DNA of 64,000 bases from the NCBI GenBank assembly GCA_041690255.1, contig JAWLHU010000007.1, positions 1 to 64,000 on the forward strand, in the 5' to 3' direction. This DNA is from JAWLHU01 sp041690255 (GTDB lineage: Bacteria; Bacillota; Sulfobacillia; Symbiobacteriales; Symbiobacteriaceae). Both the position numbers and the translations under genes were made by a program. Positions within the stretch are counted from its first letter, which is position 1. Each line of letters opens with the position of its first letter. The notes under the pieces were generated by a model, which was not told the DNA's origin, did no database searches, and saw only the letters and a program-made list of their open reading frames with translations. Positions 61,691 through 64,000 of the stretch are shown piece by piece.

Positions 61691-61884
61691 ACAGACCCGG
61701 ACGGGTGAACCCCTGGCTGGCGGCCGTGCTTTCGTGGGCGCTGGCTACAGGGCTGGTAACAGCGATTTACGCCATCTGGCTGCGCAGCCAGGGCCAATCG
61801 ATAGCGTGGGAGTTGGTAGGGGAGGCAGCCTTAATTGCTGCCCCCCTAGCCCTGTTTCGCGCTTGGCGCGATCGGGAGCGGTAG
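61687..61884 (+). CDS. small two-helix membrane protein
   Basis: The protein has 65 residues with two hydrophobic segments (about 10-30 and 42-57) and a charged end (RAWRDRER). Its ATG overlaps the ppa stop (ATGA), so it is translated by coupling. No family is recognised. An imperfect hairpin (AGCAGTGG with CCGCTGCT, about 61892-61921) follows and may be a weak terminator. Confidence 0.65.
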   Translation: MNRPGRVNPWLAAVLSWALATGLVTAIYAIWLRSQGQSIAWELVGEAALIAAPLALFRAWRDRER

Positions 61885-62045
61885 GTTGATCAGCAGTGGC
61901 GAGCCTCCAACACCGCTGCTCTATACATAGCCTGTGCCCGGATCTCGAGACCGGCATTCATGACAGATGAGGTTTCGGTAAAGGCTAACAGGAGATGTGG
62001 AGCGCAACATCGGAGCAACGCCGCAGATAATAAGGTGGTAATGAC

Positions 62046-64000
62046 GTGAAGGAACGCGTTGCGGAGTTCGTCCGCGAGAAGGCGTACAAGCCCATGACCT
62101 TCGCCGAGCTGGCGGAGGCCATGGCAGTCCCCGAGAGGCAGCATCCACAGCTGCGCAAGACCCTGGAGCAAATGGAGGCCACGGGTGACCTGGTTCGTAC
62201 CCGCACGGAGTGCTACGGCGTACCAGAGCGGATGAACCTGGTGGTTGGCCGCCTCCAGGGGCACCCCAAGGGGTTCGGCTTTCTGATCCCCGACGACCCC
62301 GCCGGCGATGACCTCTTCATCGGACGCGAGTCATTGAACGGCGCCTGGCACGGCGACCGGATCATTGCGCGCATTAACCCGGCCGCCCGACCCGGCGCCC
62401 GGACTGAGGGCGAGATCATCCGCATTCTGCAGCGGGCCAACAACCGTGTGGTAGGCACATTCGATGCTGCCAAGCATGGGGGCTATGTCACACCCGACGA
62501 GAAGCGGCTGCCCGAGGATATCTCGATCCCGAAGGGGGCGACCAACGGCGCCAAGACCGGCGAGAAGGTGGTCGTCCAGATTATCGAGTGGCCAGCTGCC
62601 CGGCGCGTTGCTGAAGGTCGCGTCGTGGAGCGGCTTGGCGTAAAGGGCGCCGTCGGCGTGGACATTGTGAGCGTGATTCGCAAGTTCGGCCTGCCCGAGG
62701 CCTTCCCGGCCAACGTGGTGAAGGAGTCGGAGACGATCCCCGAGACGGTGACCGCCGATGCGATCGCCGAAGCGGGGCGCCGGGACCTGCGCAACTGGAC
62801 CATCGTCACGATCGATGGGGAGGACGCCAAGGATCTCGATGACGCCATCAGCATCGAAAAGCTGGGTCCGAATCGCTGGCGGCTTGGTGTACACATTGCC
62901 GATGTTTCGTACTACGTCACCGAAGGCTCCGCCTTGGACCGGGAGGCCTATAAACGGGGTACATCGGTCTACCTGGCCGACCGGGTGGTCCCCATGCTGC
63001 CGCCCCGGCTCTCCAACGGTGTTTGCTCCCTGAACCCGGCGGTCGACCGGCTCACGCTCTCCTGTGTCATGGAGATCGATGGTGACGGTGCGGTCAAGTC
63101 ATACGAGATCTTCCCTTCAGTCATCAAGACGGCTGCCCGCATGACCTACACCCGGGTCAATGAGATCCTCGCGAATGAGCCGGGGGCGGAGCAGGGTTAC
63201 GAGAAGCTGGTGCCGCTCTTCCGGGAGATGCTGAGCCTCATGGAGGTCCTGCGGATCAAGCGGGGCCGGCGTGGCGCGCTGGACTTTGACCTGCCCGAGG
63301 CCAAGGTGAAGCTGGATGAGAAGGGATGGCCGACCGAAATCCAGCGGGTCAACCGCGGTGTCTCGGAGCGGATGATCGAGGAGTTCATGCTGGTTGCCAA
63401 CGAGACGGTGGCAGAGCACGTCCACAAGCGGAACGTGCCCTTCATGTACCGGATTCACGAGGCGCCGGCACCGGATCGGGTCGTGGGCCTCAAGGAATTC
63501 CTCGGTCTTTTCGGCTACACGCTGAAGATGCCCCGGGAGGGCGACGTTTCGCCCAAGGAGCTGCAGGCGATCACCGACTGGAGCCGGGGCCGCTCCGAGG
63601 AGAATCTGATCAACTCCGTCCTGCTCCGCACCATGCGGCAGGCGGTATACAGTGAGAACAACCTGGGTCACTTCGGCCTGGCGGCGGAGTTCTATTGCCA
63701 CTTTACCTCCCCGATCCGGCGCTACCCGGACCTGGTCGTCCACCGCATCCTGCGGGCCATGATCGCTCACCAGAACAACCTGCCGGGCAAGCTCCGCTCC
63801 AAGCTGGAGCGGTTCATGCCCGAGGCGGCCCGCAACTCCTCTGACAGGGAGCGGCTGGCCGTAGAGGCGGAGCGGGAGACCGTGGAGATCAAGAAGGCGG
63901 AGTTCATGTTGGACAAGGTCGGTGAGAGCTTCACCGGCGTGGTCTCGGGCGTCACCCAGTGGGGCTTCTTTGTCCAGTTGCCCAACACGGTGGAGGGGCT
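62046..64000 (+). CDS. rnr: ribonuclease R (partial, 3' end outside window)
   Basis: The GTG start lies 6 bases after AAGGTGGT; 651 codons are visible. An N-terminal helix-turn-helix-like segment (about 1-60) is followed by cold-shock/OB domains (VVGRLQGHPKGFGFLIPD, about 65-215). The RNB catalytic domain (about 250-580) has DGEDAKDLDDAIS, with the aspartates that bind the catalytic metal, and HIADVSYYV. The S1 domain begins at the window edge (FTGVVSGVTQWGFFVQL). It degrades structured RNA 3' to 5' and works with tmRNA. The frame continues past 64000. Confidence 0.95.
   Translation, partial: MKERVAEFVREKAYKPMTFAELAEAMAVPERQHPQLRKTLEQMEATGDLVRTRTECYGVPERMNLVVGRLQGHPKGFGFLIPDDPAGDDLFIGRESLNGAWHGDRIIARINPAARPGARTEGEIIRILQRANNRVVGTFDAAKHGGYVTPDEKRLPEDISIPKGATNGAKTGEKVVVQIIEWPAARRVAEGRVVERLGVKGAVGVDIVSVIRKFGLPEAFPANVVKESETIPETVTADAIAEAGRRDLRNWTIVTIDGEDAKDLDDAISIEKLGPNRWRLGVHIADVSYYVTEGSALDREAYKRGTSVYLADRVVPMLPPRLSNGVCSLNPAVDRLTLSCVMEIDGDGAVKSYEIFPSVIKTAARMTYTRVNEILANEPGAEQGYEKLVPLFREMLSLMEVLRIKRGRRGALDFDLPEAKVKLDEKGWPTEIQRVNRGVSERMIEEFMLVANETVAEHVHKRNVPFMYRIHEAPAPDRVVGLKEFLGLFGYTLKMPREGDVSPKELQAITDWSRGRSEENLINSVLLRTMRQAVYSENNLGHFGLAAEFYCHFTSPIRRYPDLVVHRILRAMIAHQNNLPGKLRSKLERFMPEAARNSSDRERLAVEAERETVEIKKAEFMLDKVGESFTGVVSGVTQWGFFVQLPNTVEG

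Overview
This is a chromosomal window from a GC-rich, spore-forming, anaerobic-type Firmicute. It resembles the Symbiobacterium/high-GC Clostridia kind of genome, but the species cannot be named from this sequence. The pointers are strong GGAGG-type ribosome binding sites, many GTG and TTG starts, an intact sporulation gene ylbJ, sigma-54 control of a catabolic operon, quinone-linked iron-sulfur/NrfD modules, a multiheme cytochrome c and a c-di-GMP-I riboswitch. Base composition is roughly 60% GC by eye, apart from an AT-richer patch at about 52.0-56.3 kb.

Layout. 1-0.43 kb: the end of an rRNA operon (23S 3' end, two tandem 5S genes, terminator). 0.47-7.4 kb: a secreted vWA/PKD protein, a TPM-domain coiled-coil protein, a Ca2+/H+ antiporter and a LysR regulator. 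7.5-11.9 kb (minus strand): a membrane redox module made of a four-cluster ferredoxin, an NrfD-type quinol subunit and a 15-heme cytochrome c, preceded by a 32-residue membrane peptide and two duplicated zinc-ribbon genes. 12.1-16.5 kb: one giant TPR protein with an embedded C39-like cysteine peptidase. 16.5-19.3 kb: a frameshifted GNAT acetyltransferase, an SDR dehydrogenase and a sigma-54 activator.

19.4-28.9 kb: an eight-gene operon behind a textbook -24/-12 promoter and a 15-bp-arm palindrome. It holds a complete branched-chain-amino-acid-type (Liv) ABC transporter interleaved with three acyl/aryl-CoA ligases, so it probably imports an organic acid and activates it to its CoA thioester. 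29.0-31.7 kb: a subtilisin, a 15 x 21-bp minisatellite and a small unknown protein. 31.9-38.5 kb: a Tat-exported molybdopterin oxidoreductase with FeS, NrfD and TorD-like partners, followed by a membrane-anchored Cache-LuxR regulator.

38.5-50.9 kb (minus strand): an eleven-gene operon that reads as one pathway. A peptide ABC importer (dppB, dppC, oppA-type binding protein) is followed by two DUF885 metallopeptidases, an XRE-cupin regulator, an M24 Xaa-Pro-type peptidase, a DapA-family lyase and a three-subunit FAD/[2Fe-2S] imino acid dehydrogenase. The best reading is uptake and degradation of proline/hydroxyproline-rich peptides such as collagen fragments. This is the most interesting candidate system here.

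51.0-57.6 kb: a scar-rich zone with one intact ylbJ, three decayed ylbJ copies, a transposase remnant and a lower-GC island of three secreted or lipoprotein genes of unknown function. 57.8-60.5 kb: a c-di-GMP-I riboswitch and terminator upstream of a soluble chemoreceptor with two complete signalling tips, then a CheW-like adaptor. 60.6-64 kb: an SRPBCC protein, inorganic pyrophosphatase, a small membrane protein and the 5' part of RNase R, which runs off the window.
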